Source: Bemisia tabaci
Taxonomy: Eukaryota; Arthropoda; Insecta; Hemiptera; Aleyrodidae
Length of the DNA: 64,000 nucleotides
Direction of reading: 5' to 3'
Assembly (NCBI RefSeq): GCF_918797505.1
Contig: NC_092800.1
Coordinates: 23,017,577 to 23,081,576, forward strand
The translations under genes were made by a program, and so were the position numbers. The notes under the pieces are model-generated. The model made no database searches. It was not told where the DNA came from and saw only the letters and a program-made list of their open reading frames with translations. This document shows positions 1 through 11,246 of this stretch, one piece after another (position 1 is the first letter of the stretch; each line of letters begins with the position of its first letter).

Positions 1-435
1 GAATTAGAATTACAGAATGAGCTCTAATTAGTTTATCGAAGCAAAACTGAGAAAGTAGAGGAAAGATCAGTTCGTCGCATGTAGCCACATTTTTGGTGTA
101 ATTTTTTCTCTTCTCACTTCAGCTAACTGTATTATAATTAGAATTTGACATATGGAATGAATTCTAATAAATTTTTCGAGGCAAAGCTACTGAGGTATGA
201 AAAGAAAAACCCCATTTTTTCGTGTGCACTGTGCAGTGCGTGCAGCCACGCTTTCAGTGTATTTCTTCTCTCCTTACTTCAGCTAACTTTATTGAATTTA
301 GTATCAGAGTTACAAAATGAGCTCTAGAGAATTTTTCGGAGCAAAACTGAGAGAAAAGAGGAAAGAACCCCATTTCGTCGCGGGATCCACATTGTTAGTG
401 TTCCTCTTCTTACTTCAGCTAAATTCATTAAAGAT
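1..435 (+). repeat. Diverged tandem repeat, ~145-bp unit, 3 copies
   Basis: Three consecutive units share the order: an attagaattt/agagttac-like start, a 'gaatgagctctaa'-like segment, 'gaggcaaagct/gagcaaaactga', 'gaaaagaggaaag', a cgtcg or cgtgtg segment, and an end in 'cttacttcagctaa'. Units begin near 1, 145 and 300. The first may be cut by the window edge. Divergence is high, so the array is old. Nothing in it looks coding. Confidence 0.7.
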
Positions 436-647
436 GGATTGTGCGAGTGTATGACTCCATTGTGTGAGTCTATATATCACCCAAAAACCGCGACTGACAT
501 AATTATATACACAAAGTGAAAATAGCACCATAAAAGTGTTTGACACTCCACAAAAAAAGTAAATTCCTCTCCATAGTAATGTAAATAATTACTCTGTAAG
601 GAAAGTAAATTCCGCTCTGCATTCATATACTCGGGGTTTTCCGGCGC

Positions 648-908
648 CATATCGTCACCTTCCGGCCAAAATATTACAAGCGCTATGTGACGTTTAAAAA
701 TTTCCACAACCGCTTTATTTTCCTGCAGAGAAATTGTCCAACGAAGCTATCCGAAAATTTTACTAGATTTCCTTTGCGCTGCCGATAAAATTCAGTGAAA
801 TTTTCCAACAGATTCAGCCAACAATTTCCTAAAAAAAAAAATAAAATGACGGCGGAAATTTTGAAACGTCGCATGGCGCTTGTGATACTTTGGCCGGAAT
901 GTGACGAT
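648..908. mobile_element. Palindromic MITE-like element
   Basis: The left arm (about 650-705: 'caccttccggccaaa', then 'gcgctatgtgacgttt') is the imperfect reverse complement of the right arm (about 857-906: 'aaacgtcgcatggcgc', then 'tttggccggaatgtgac'). The interior is AT-rich and has no transposase. The surrounding 440-1016 segment resembles other palindromic repeats in the window, so this may be nested in an older one. Superfamily is not determined. Confidence 0.55.
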
Positions 909-1016
909 ACAAACTCCAGCACAGAATTTTACTCCAAAATAAACAATTTTAGAAGTGCAGAATGTATTATCTCTGATATTTTCATCATTTCCGGTGAAAG
1001 GGTGGTGACAGGGGGT

Positions 1017-1135
1017 TTTAAAAGAGATGACGGAGTGCCATCTCCCTGAAGGATTGTGAGAGGACCGAGTTTTGTGGCGGTCAGGCATCGCAGAGCGCCA
1101 GAGAGCGCTTTGAGAGCGACTCTGATGTATGTATA
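1017..1135 (+). mobile_element. LINE 3'-end fragment
   Basis: This stretch resembles the 3' end of the LINE at 30273-31186: a 'ggagtgcca..ctccctga' segment, 'gtggcggtcaggcatcgcag', 'agagcgc', 'gagagcgact' and a terminal 'atgtatgta' repeat tail. It retains only about 100 bp of the element, as expected for a severely 5'-truncated insertion. No target duplication is clear, so the left boundary is approximate. Confidence 0.55.
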
Positions 1136-2385
1136 TTTTCTTCATTCCTTTTCTCAACACAGAGAATCTTTAAACATCGAGTCCAAAGGCAAACAGAAGA
1201 ACTTTGAGTTCCTCGACTCGAGAGGCGAGTGTCGACTATGAGCGCACGAATAAACGGGAGCAGGTGACGTGCGATGCGCTAATGAGAAGTAGGAAGACTC
1301 GGCCTGGCCTGGCCTGGCTCGTTAAATCGGTTGCCTCAGCTAAAAAACGAGGAATCGTCTAATAGGAGGTGATGAGTGGCAGTGACCGCCTCGACTTCGG
1401 TTAAGTGGTGCAGTGGTACAGTCGCTACACTGACGCTGACCGCGGCCACTTTAATTAATTAGTTCCATTCCGTGTTTAACACGTCCTCACTAACTGCTCC
1501 CATTTCACCTGTCCCGAGAGCCGGTCCAACGTGGCAAATTGGAATTGGGCTCGTTCCATCACCGCGACTTCAAACGGAACCTCTTCGGGAGTGTTCCGTG
1601 ATGCCGTGGGCTTGTGTGAACGCGAGTTTTTTGGGGGAGAACAAAGAGAAAGGACATATTGGACGCAAGAGAGATGAAACTAGAGTACCTATATAGCGTA
1701 CCTATATAGATCGCTCCATGGAGGGCTTATGGCCCAAAAGTGCAGGCATTCTTCTAACCAACTTCTAACACACAAAAGTTCACTACCAGTCTGCAGATTC
1801 CAATTCTAACCAAGATGGCCAGGAATGTACAAAATGAGCGTTCTTCCGCAAAAATGAGTAAATGTATGCAAAAACTAAGTCAAATACGTGCTTGATATAC
1901 GACGGTTCCTAACAATTGTATTAGTAAATTGCTCTGGATAATTGAAATTCATAGGTTGACTGCATTTCTGGGCCCTAACTTTATTCGCGAAGGCATCGGC
2001 GAAGGCCTGATGGATATTCGGAGTTTCACATCTGTCTATACTCTTGCTGTATGGGCACTCTAGATGAAATACGAGACAAATTTTCTTTGATCGAAGTTTT
2101 TAACCTACTGCCAACCTCCGTTACAACTTAACGAAATTCCCTCCGGACGACGGTGCGGTGCACTTACAGCATTTTGTTATCATGCTGGCTGCAATGACGA
2201 TCACATCCAAAAATCTTAACCCACCTCCCGAGGTGTTTTGAGAGTTGGATTTATGCAACCGTTGGCCAAAACTCGTCAAGCAGCTGAATATAGTTCTTGA
2301 CTACAGCCTGCAAGAGATATATTTTCTCCTTCGATTTGTAACCCACAAACAGTCCAGTTTTCTCAGTTTTCCACTCCTTTCTGCG
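1136..2385. other. Stretch without recognisable gene
   Basis: I see no supported gene here. A segment near 1936-1985 ('cataggttgactgcattt', 'gggccctaac') resembles one near 62800-62835 inside another repeat, so at least part is dispersed repeat. Paired 'gtacctatatag' motifs at 1685-1710 resemble the termini of that same repeat. Confidence 0.45.
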
Positions 2386-2640
2386 GGCTGATTGTTGAAA
2401 CTGATAGACAAAGCGATAGGCAAAGAAGACTTAGGGGGTATGGAGCGATCCCATTGGTTGAGATGATTGGTTCCTATATGGACTAAGAAAGAAAATGAAT
2501 GACTAGCTATAGGGTCTGTCGTGGGTTTGCCATTAGTTGGTCTGTCACCTAACCACCCGCTTCGACCAATGGGCTCCCTTCACATCCTTTTTTTCCGCTC
2601 TGTCTATAGCTTTGTCTATCAATTTCAACAATCAGTCGGC
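2386..2640. mobile_element. Palindromic MITE, family B
   Basis: The left end ('ctgattgttgaaactgatag', then 'acaaagcgataggcaaag') is the reverse complement of the right end ('ctatagctttgtctatc', then 'aatttcaacaatcagtcgg'). The same termini bound 25101-25850 and 47699-48461, and a left arm alone occurs near 27304 and 49876. It has no coding capacity and is a non-autonomous DNA transposon by structure. The superfamily is not determined. Confidence 0.75.
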
Positions 2641-3444
2641 TGATCCCTGTAGACCTCGGTTCCGGTAGTCCGGAACCAGTCTGAAACCCTCGGAACCGGG
2701 CATGGCTCAGGCTGACGAACGGGACAACCCCAGGAGCCAAGACGCAGCCTCTCGATTGTCGAATCGATATCGAACGACCTCGATCGATAAATTCCTATCT
2801 TAGCAACGCAATTTATCGATTCAGGTTATTCGATAGGGATTCAACAATGGAGCCGCAGGAGCCTGAGGCCGTTCACCGGAGGCCGAACCGGTTGCGTGAC
2901 GCTCCGAGGGCAGAATGTCAATCATCCGATCGGACTCGTCTCACGCGGCGTCGCACAGTTGACAGAGTCGATAGGCGAGATCGGACGAAATTCGGAAACT
3001 TTAAAAGCTTATAACTCCAATTATACACAACTTCGAGGTTCTAAAAGTCGTTTCAATGGTTTCCTCATGAAATTTTCCTTTAGAAACACCCCTAAAAATT
3101 TAAAATGTGAAGAGATATATAATAAAATTTTCAGTTTTAGTTAAGAATTTCATGTCTGGCCTCTCTGATGGACTCGATCCACCGTGCGGCGGCAACGGAA
3201 CAATCGCTCCGATCAGCGGATCCACTCAAAATGCTCCCGGTCTGGTCCGAAACCGCGGTTCCGTGTATGGGGTTCCCTGGGGAGTTGTGAGGTTTTCACT
3301 TAGAGGTCTCCGACCTAGCTAACATTTACTTCCTCGAGTCGGTGTCCGAGTCCGGTCGGTCGGTCGCACCGCGTAGCCGCCGACGGGTTATTTATAGCGA
3401 TTCACACGCACCGCACCGCCAAGCCAAGTTGCCTACGCTCGCGG
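2641..3444. other. Stretch without recognisable gene
   Basis: Moderately GC-rich, with several short 'atcgat'-type motifs (2762-2845). Short open frames lack any recognisable domain. No repeat arms or RNA gene were found. Confidence 0.4.
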
Positions 3445-3699
3445 CTGCCATGCTGAGAAAGAACGCCGTATGAACCTTCAGACGTTGCTAAATTTCCTTT
3501 GATAAATCACGAATTTCCTGGTGAATTTATGAATTTTTTTCTCCCCATTTTTATAGAATAATTTTGTTTGCAATTTCAACTGGAGTCTCTGAAAATTTCA
3601 AGGAGACAGATTTATATATTTCCTCAAAAATAAACATTTTATTGAAGGAAATTTGGCAACTCTCGAATGTTCATACGGCGTTTTTCCTTAGCACAGCAG
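3445..3699. mobile_element. Palindromic MITE, family A
   Basis: The left arm ('ctgccatgctgagaaag', 'aacgccgtatgaaccttcag') and right arm ('gttcatacggcgtttttcc', 'ttagcacagcag') are inverted, each followed inward by 'gttgc(c/t)aaatttcctt' or its complement. The element is about 255 bp with an AT-rich interior and no ORF of note. This is the most abundant repeat family in the window. Simple copies lie at 37915-38167 and 40555-40806, and enlarged or interrupted ones elsewhere. Confidence 0.8.
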
Positions 3700-5308
3700 C
3701 ATAGTGCATCAGCTGGGAAACCCGCCGGCCGGCGGATACACTACGCTTGCAAGTAACAGCCTCTTTCATATTGCTCGCAATTATTACCTTTCAGCAAGCT
3801 AAATTAGAGTAATTTTTCAGAGAGCGTACACGGTAAGAAAAAGGAACCGAAAAGGAGGTAACCGATAGGGGCCGTTCATGGGTTCACCCTTACTGAATTT
3901 CCTTGACTCCAGGATTTTTTGCTCATTGATAGTCTAAATTTTACCAAATGGATAATTTGGTCATTTTGGGTCTACTTCTGACCTAAACATGGGTCTGAAG
4001 ATCAAGGGCGAAAAATGTGAGTTTCATGAGTTTGAAATCGAATGCCGAATCCACATTTTGCGCGCCCATGTTTAGACCAGTAATGCCGCAATCACATGCT
4101 GAATGTGGCTTGAATGTGGAAGTCATCGGCTCGATGCCTGAATTTAGCGCGTGACGCGCAAAATTCAGCAACGATTCTCAGCAACGATCAGATACTCAGC
4201 GACGATCGGGTAATGTCGACTTTGTCTAAACTATTCGAAAACCTTTGATACAAAATAACTCGAGTTTGCGTTTCACCTGTTGAGGGATGACTGTTGACTT
4301 CCATATTCAGCTGCCAAATTCAGCGTGTGCTTCCGGCATATCCGACCCGAAAAGAGACCGGAAATGGCCAAAAAATGATGCGTTCCGTAAAATATTGACC
4401 TCCAATGTGCAACAAATCATATATTGAGGAAATTCGGATAAGATGAGCTCAAAAACGGCCATAATGCGGTCAACTGGTGTCAACCACTGGCAAACATCTC
4501 TGTAATATGGACATGGAGGGGGTTACATTTCTTGAATAGTAACAACATGGTAAATTAAATCTGGGTTTACACTGTTCTGCGCTCTGCGCAGAAATCAAGG
4601 CAAAAAGACCCTCATAACCCTCAATTCGGGCCAAATTTTTTGTGTGTGTTTATCTTTTTACAGAAAAAATAGTTGCTGCAAACTGCAGAACAGAGAACTC
4701 AAAATAAGTAGAGTATTCAGCTACCGCCATTTCACCGTATATATACAAGGTATCGAAAGGCTACAAGAAATTTGTTCGAATTAAACTTTTACTACAAGAC
4801 ATCTAGGCTTTAGGAGTCCATCTGAAAGCGGATTGAAATAAAAAAAACCCGGAAGCTGCGTCGCAAGATAATATCGCTCTACGAGGACGGAAGAGCGTAA
4901 GTCGGTTTTCACACTGACCTCAACCCGTATAAATATCCATTCATAACAGGTAAGAAAGCTAGAAATAGTTAAGTTCCTCCGTTCGAATCGCGATGATATC
5001 CGCTCGCGTGAACGTCTCGAAACAGCTGTCCTGTCAGGTGGTTTCAGAGGGATTATTGGCACCGGTTTTATTTTCTTTTCTCGGACCGGTGTATTCATTG
5101 ACCGTAAAATTTGATGAAGCGATTGCGTGAACTTGAAAGTAAAATTAGAAACTTCACTTCGCTTCCCGAGTTTCTTTTTCTTTCTATTTGGTCGTGCATT
5201 TCATCTGTCTCGGATTGATATGCTGTCTCACATACTCGCGGCACGCTTGAAGATTTGCGTTAATTTTTCAGTATTTCCTGTACAGTGTGTGAATAATCAC
5301 GGATATTT
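3700..5308. other. Stretch without recognisable gene
   Basis: Intergenic-looking sequence with only short frames. A weak inverted pair ('aaacatgggtctg' near 3985 and 'cccatgtttagacc' near 4065) suggests a decayed foldback element. I see no gene, RNA or clear repeat in the remainder. Confidence 0.4.
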
Positions 5309-5572
5309 GGACCGAGTTAAGCAGAAAGGAACCAAGCCACATCAGCTATTATTAAATTTAATTGGGAAATTTTCTTTTTTATATGAAAACGGTTGTGTGG
5401 ATTTGTGTGCAAATTTCAGAGAATGTTTTGCATAGTACGAAGCCAATTCCTTAAAATTTTCGAAGGAATCCGCACATACGTTCTCTTGTAAAAAATTAAA
5501 ATACCCAATTAAATTTGGGAATAGCTGATGCGGTTTGGTTCGTTTCTGCTAAATGCAGCCCATTTGAGCATG
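5309..5572. mobile_element. Palindromic MITE, family F
   Basis: The left end ('ggaccgagttaagcagaaag', then 'gaaccaagccacatcagcta') is mirrored by the right end ('agctgatgcggtttggttc', then 'gtttctgctaaatgcagccc'). The same termini bound 14232-14496 and 36962-37229. It is non-coding and about 265 bp, a non-autonomous DNA transposon by structure. Confidence 0.75.
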
Positions 5573-5780
5573 CATAGTTGTAACTTAGGGTTGCAAGTTT
5601 GATTCGATTTCAAAATTCCCTGACTTTTTGGAAAAACTCTCTGATCACTGGTGCTGAAATTTTTTGTCTTTTCCCAGACTTCTTACAAGGAAAAAAAGGT
5701 TAATCAAAAAATAGTGATGCCAACTTAGAAGCACCGAATTATACGTATATGAAGTTGAAACTTACAAGTCACTCGAATAC

Positions 5781-6190
5781 AGACGTGAGCGTGAGAGCTG
5801 TGCTGAATTCTAAGCTTTGCGACTTATCTCAATACCACTATCAATCGTTCTCTTCGGATGGAATCGCGTAAAAGTTACTAAACGTTTCGCTGCGATGGTC
5901 ATTACCAACACGAAGATACAACGCGCCAGACCAAGATACGTGATACAACTATTCAAACTCTTGAGCCGCTCAAATTGCATCCATCGAGTTTGAAGGCGAA
6001 CTTGATTTCTTACTCCCATTTTCAATTATTCATATACGAGCGCGAGGGTGGGGCTACATTCTATCTATTGCAACTTATCACGATGTCAATATCGACTTAT
6101 TTTTCTGCGAGGAGAATCGAGTAAAACTTATTAGACATTTTGCTGCGAGGGTCATGCGAGAACTAAAATTAAACTACGATGCCAAACCCT
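5781..6190 (+). repeat. Diverged direct repeat pair
   Basis: Two direct copies begin near 5781 and 6035. Both contain 'gagcg(t/c)gag', a 'gcaacttatc/gcgacttatc' segment, 'gaatcg(c)gtaaaa' and 'tttcgctgcgatggtcat' or 'tttgctgcgagggtcat'. The second copy is shorter. The unit shows no coding signal. Confidence 0.5.
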
Positions 6191-6737
6191 TCTTGCTGAG
6201 GTAAAGAGATAATATCTCTCAAATCCATTGACCTAAATTGCGTCGCAAGAATAGGGATGCTCGGGTAAACGAGGGGACTCCATTAAAATTCAAAAAACTT
6301 ATTAATCTCGTGAGGTTGTCTAAGCTGATGAGGACCGCTTTTTAATTCCGACAATGGCGTTTCCCGGCGCGGGGAACGAACTAGTTAAAAGGTGTTGCAT
6401 TAAAAATGAGGATAATCTCGTGGTAATGGACGCCGTGCACTGTCTCCTGTCTCGCAGCTCCAATTTCCAGGAAAGGGTTTCAGTGACGGAAACGCGTTTA
6501 GTCTGATGCATGTGGCTTGGCAGCATCGACGTAAGTTACTTTACACCCGAAACTAGTTGACGCTGCACTCCGCGTGCAAACTTCGAAAATGTCGTCATCG
6601 GCCACGGAATTCTCGCATGCAGCAGGAATGCTCAATTTAGCTCCTGGTAAACTTCGGCGGGAAAAGCGATGGTGCCACTGGTTTCCCTTACAGTCAATAC
6701 TCATGACTTAAAAAAATTCTCAGAGAAAAAAAAAATT
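6191..6737. other. Stretch without recognisable gene
   Basis: No recognisable gene, RNA or repeat arm. Short frames on both strands have no domain I know. Confidence 0.4.
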
Positions 6738-6947
6738 CACTGGAAAAAATGATATGCTGTTTTACCACCTAGGATGTCAAAAATATGTCTACTGATCCCA
6801 AGATGCTACCTTGATTGCCCACGCAGTTGAATTTGCATTCATAGGATGTAAAATTAACTGCCAGGGCAGTAAAGGCAGTATCTTGGGATCACCAGACGCA
6901 TTTTTGACATCCTAGGTGCTAAAACAGCATATTATTTTTTTCAGTGT
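6738..6947. mobile_element. Palindromic MITE with CACTGNAAAAA ends
   Basis: Arms of about 75 bp are inverted. The left arm has 'cactggaaaaaatgatatgc', 'ctaggatgtcaaaaat' and 'gatcccaagat'. The right arm has 'atcttgggatc', 'atttttgacatcctagg' and 'ttttttcagtg'. The cactg/cagtg ends followed by an A/T run recur at 23463-23928 and around 30145. It is non-coding. Confidence 0.75.
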
Positions 6948-7532
6948 AAGTCAACGTGGTGGAGCACCTCTACCCTATCAGAAACATTTTAGTCAAATTC
7001 AACATGCAACACGGTGTCTGCTGAAATATTATTTTGGATTCTCCTGATATTTCCTTGATTCTTCCGGATATTTTAAATAGAATTGCCTGGTGTTTTGCAG
7101 AAATAAATGGCCACTCGTTTAAATTTACGAAACAATATTATTTAGGATTTTAAAAAAAATGCTTCATTTTTGCAAAGGCTAAAGTGCATGTAGTTGTAAA
7201 ATGCTTGACGCATTTGGAATTCCCTAATCCATCGCCAATATTCCTGATATTTTCCTGATTTTTCCGGGTGGCATCAGATCTCCTGAACTTTCCCGGTTTT
7301 TAATAATGGTAGACGCCCTGTAATATAAAGAAAGGGCTATTAAAATAAAAAATTAGCGGCGTTATCACTCAGGGTAAGATCTCATACTGCCAAGACGCAC
7401 TCTTGTTGGAAAATTACACTAAAAATGCCATTTTATGTTTAGTTTCAGTTATTTCAAGATAAGTAATACAAATAGTGCATGATCTCAGGACTTACCAACA
7501 TTATGATTTGATATTGATGGCTTTGTGCAAAA
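6948..7532. other. AT-rich stretch without gene
   Basis: AT-rich DNA with short reiterated phrases such as 'cctgatattttcctg' at about 7040-7310. No gene or bounded element was identified. Confidence 0.4.
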
Positions 7533-7540
7533 CGTATTGT

Positions 7541-8362
7541 CAGGGCCGGATTAAGGGGGTGGCCACATGGGCCGCGGCTCATGGCGGCAAAATGTAGGGG
7601 GCGGCAAATTTTGCAATCTTTTTGAATGTAGGTATCAAAAAAAGAGAGAAAAAAAATTGAATTCAGAAAATGAATTACAAACGAGAAAAGGCGACAAAAT
7701 CTCTCATTTCCTGAGAGTGAAAGTATAGTAATTTCTAATTTTGTCGTCTTTCGGTGATACAAGAGACAACACCTTTAATTAGTCGAGTTAAGAGAGAAAC
7801 CTAACAAGCGATTTGACCTGGAACGGCGCGGCGGTCGGCATGAAACGCATAGCGCCTACAAGACTGCATGCATACGTCACGCATTGCGCCAACACAGTGC
7901 GGTCGGCGCAGCGGCTTGAAGTTAAAATTATTAAACCACATTTATGTTTGTTCTTTCATAATTTTTTCGTTCGTTTTTTTATAAATGGAACGCCTTGTCC
8001 AAACGGGGATGAGTTTACGGAACTGCACTTTTGTTAGTGTTGACAGGGCTTTCACAAAAAATGTGCCCAACACGAGTAAACGCGTCTCATACACCCCTCC
8101 CCCACCGGCACGTTCACTTGATGGTTTTTATAGATCGTATTCGACAGATCACATGAAAAGTGGAATCGTTAGGAATTTTATCATTTTCAGCTTTTCCAAA
8201 TTAAATCCTAAAATTTTTGTTTGAGGTTATGTTCTATTGTTTTGATCCAAACGGTACATCGAACCACTGTCGAATACGATCTATTGATGTTTCAAAACGA
8301 ATGAGAAGGGGGCGAAAAAATACAGGCGGCCCATGGGCGGCAATTAGGTAAATCCGGCCCTG
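7541..8362. mobile_element. Non-autonomous hAT element (822 bp)
   Basis: The element starts 'cagggccggattaaggggg' and ends 'aggtaaatccggccctg', so the termini are inverted CAGGGCCGG repeats. It is flanked by a perfect 8-bp target duplication, CGTATTGT (7533-7540 and 8363-8370). CAGGG-type ends with 8-bp duplications are the hAT hallmark. It encodes no recognisable transposase. It contains one unit of a ~90-bp repeat (about 7830-7915) that is expanded to three in the relative at 42173-45009, and a nested inverted pair at 8130-8284. Confidence 0.9.
8130..8284. mobile_element. Short foldback nested in the hAT element
   Basis: An 18-bp arm, 'atagatcgtattcgacag' (8130-8147), is repeated in reverse complement at 8267-8284. 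The 155-bp segment lies wholly within the 822-bp hAT element and is absent from the corresponding part of the hAT copies at 18987 and 42173, which supports a secondary insertion. It is non-coding. Confidence 0.6.
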
Positions 8363-8711
8363 CGTATTGTCCATTTTAATTATCAGAAAAATTGGAGAGC
8401 TCCCTCTCCCCCTAGGATCTGTAAAATTCAGTTGGCTGTTGATGTTGAGGTACTGCGGATGAAGAGATTATCAGTATGGACTCACTTGACGGAGATTTAA
8501 GATATTGCTAGGGTGTAGAAATTGCGAACACTGATAGGACAAATTTCTCACCTGAAACATAAAAAAGACAAATATTAATGAAAATATTAATACTGAAATC
8601 TGAGAATTTGCACAGAGTGAAAGAATCGGTGTTCATACACTGAAAAAAAAGTATGGTAACATTCACTATGAATCTTCTTTTTTAAACAGTGATACTATTT
8701 CGTGAACATAA

Positions 8712-9131
8712 GGGTGGTTTCACGATAACTGGAATAGTTTTGTCGCCATTACAGACAACACATTTTTCGGTCATATTTTTAATGTTAATGATAATCACTC
8801 GAATTTTTGTGCACTAATCTACACAAGGTCACGTGTTATAACGATTTTCAAAGATTTATCGCTCTACTTTTCAATTTTAATATATAAATGGCCGAAAATG
8901 TGCTGTCTCTTACGCTGACTTTTTACCGCGTAACAGACAGCACATTTTCGGAATTTACATAATATTAATTGAGAAGTAGAGCAATAAATCATTAGAAAGC
9001 GTTATAATACGTAACCCTTTGAAGATGAATGCGAAAAAATTCGAGTGATCATCATTTCTACTAAAAATGTGACCCAAAAATGTGTCGTCTGTTACGGCGA
9101 CAAAACTATTCCAGTTATCGTGAAACAACCC
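8712..9131. mobile_element. Palindromic MITE with nested inner palindrome
   Basis: The outer arms are long and well matched. 'gggtggtttcacgataactg' followed by 'gaatagttttgtcgcc' is mirrored by 'ggcgacaaaactattccag' and 'ttatcgtgaaacaaccc'. A second inverted pair lies inside ('ggccgaaaatgtgctgtct' at about 8890 and 'gacagcacattttcgg' at about 8936-8951). It sits in an older repeat whose left part begins 'cactgaaaaaaaagtatgg' at 8639. No transposase. Confidence 0.75.
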
Positions 9132-11166
9132 ATAACCATATTTACGGTTGTATTCGCCAGAACTCTGGTGATACTAACTATAATATGCTAAATGCTACAA
9201 TACAGTCTGATGCTTTTTACCATACTCCATACTCTATATTTAACAGTGCCACAACGGTTTGCGATTTGGCAACAACGGCGTCGACTAGCCGATCGTCCGA
9301 TGAGTCAAACTTGGTTTTGTTCGCGGTTTTCCACGCTACGCGAGCCAAGGTAAATGAAAACGGACGAGGGGAGACGGGGTGGGGGGGGGGGGGCTTCGTA
9401 GGGGGCAGGGGGCGCAGCGTCGGGCTCAGGGGTCCGCCCCGGCCGTCGGTTTTCAATCTGGCCGAAGATTACACATCGGCTTCTGGGTTGTCAAGGTGAA
9501 TCAGGGCTATTCGCCTCGGCCGCCGAAAATGAGAGGCATTCATATTTGCTGGAGGAGAAAATGAGGCGTCAGTAGCACGCCGGGCGGGTGATTGGAAGCC
9601 CTATCGTTCTGTATCGTTTTTTGATGTCTCGTCTACATATTATCCTGCCTCCGGTTTGGTATCTTTTATTTGGATTCTTGAAAGAGGGTATTCCAGACTT
9701 CGTGCAGCCTTGTGCCTCCCTTCTTCACTGCGGATTTAATCGGTCGGAGTTGGGGTATTGTGTCCCGAAAACAATTATCGAGGAAAATTTTGCGTCCTTG
9801 ATAGGGACCGCATTTTGCAGTAAGGAACCACAATTTCTGGCTCATTTTAGAAACAACATATATGCCTTAGATTTACCTATGCAGGAAGGTGCTCGTATAA
9901 AGGAACCAGAGATAGTAGTTCCTTCTTGCAAAATGTAATACATATCATCGAGGCCGGTCAAACTCTTTGAAAGGAAGCTCTCGGTGCGTTTTTGAATAAA
10001 CTATATTTTGTTGCGAGGAGGGATTATTCTCCTAGATATAGAGCAAAATTTGTTAAAAGAAGGAAGTTTTGATTGAAACAATTCCTGGAGATCCTCTCAA
10101 ATTGGACAAATTTACTCCTAAGGTACGTCACTCCCCGAACGAAGGAGCGTAAAGCCATTCCAAGGTTGCAAAATTGACTTAAACAATTCATTTTTTTACA
10201 AGAATATACCTATGCAATTTTTTATTGAAAATTTGTCTGATTTTTGCATGAGATCAGAAAAAAAATCAGTGAAATTTTCCATTAGAAATTCCTAAAATTC
10301 TCCTGGTTAAAGTGGTAAAAAAAAAAATCCCCGGCTAAAAAGGAAACTAGTCTTTATTTTTCGACGCGTTTGGACTGATTAGATTTAAGTAAAATTATTT
10401 TCATGTTTTAACAATGATAATGGGTAAATAGAGCGAAATCTATATTATACAGCTGTAAGCAAAATCCTGGAAGCACTATTTCTGACGAACTGCCGGACCG
10501 ATAAGGATGATCTTTACATGTATGTCATCTGTAGTAGATGTAGATGTGCCAAAAATTATGAAACCCCGAACTTTTAATATTGTAGAGCTTTTAAAGCTCA
10601 TGTCACTTAAGTCCAATGTTAATAGCGTGAAAGATATGTCGTTTCCGCTAGAAACGTCAAGGTGTGGGATTCTACCTAAGTGACTCAAATAAACAATAAA
10701 ACAATGGGAAAGCTCGTGAAGGGCTCCTCATTCGAAGAGTTGAGGAACGGTGCATCGCTCAGTGTTCAAGGTTCAAGGTCCAAGGTGTAAGGTTTAACTA
10801 AATTTTTCCTGCTTTCTTCCGCCTTCGATTTGTGGCATTGGTCAATTTACTTGATTGCTGAATTTCTTTTAATATTTACAGCAGATACAAAGTGAGCAGG
10901 CAGGCGCTGCGTCGCGTCGGGACGGACCAAATATTATTACCTCTTAACGGTCGAAATCCGATTTTTTTTTTTTTAATTAAGTATTTAAAAATAACATAAT
11001 AAATGGAAATTCCTCCAGTAAGTGAACTGTGAAATTATGTACATCCAGCTATTCCTCATCATTTACAAATCTGAGTGTTACGTCAAAAATTTTGAAATCG
11101 ATGCAGCTCGAACACAAAATGGTGTATTAAAATGGAAGAACATTTTTGGCTATACATATGCGTATA
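9132..11166. other. Stretch without recognisable gene
   Basis: It holds a 13-G run (9381-9393), a small inverted pair around 9810-9935 ('cattttgcagtaaggaacc' and 'ggaacc..cttgcaaaatg') and a short reiteration 'caaggttcaaggtccaaggt' near 10767. Frames up to 139 codons overlap low-complexity or palindromic DNA and are not credible genes. Nothing else is recognisable. Confidence 0.45.
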
Positions 11167-11246
11167 GGGCCCGCGAAGCGGGCCTGAGGGCGCGAGGCGC
11201 CCTTCCGAGGGTTGGGCCGCGTAGCGGTCAGGGGGCAGGGCCCCCT
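11167..11246. repeat. GC-rich hairpin cluster, left
   Basis: At least three compact hairpins stand side by side in otherwise AT-rich DNA: 'gggcccgcgaagcgggcc', 'gggcgcgaggcgccc' and 'ggccgcgtagcggtc', followed by 'gggggcagggccccc'. Loops are 3-4 nt. 'acatatg'-like sequence flanks the cluster on both sides. It lies about 310 bp outside the left end of the tandem duplication. The function is unknown. Confidence 0.75.

Noticed and set aside
1399..1445. tRNA-like A box ('gtggtgcagtggtacagtcg')
   Set aside because: No B box follows at a plausible distance and no cloverleaf can be drawn.
9080..9499. 139-codon frame
   Set aside because: It starts inside the right arm of a MITE and runs through a 13-G homopolymer and GC-rich low-complexity DNA.
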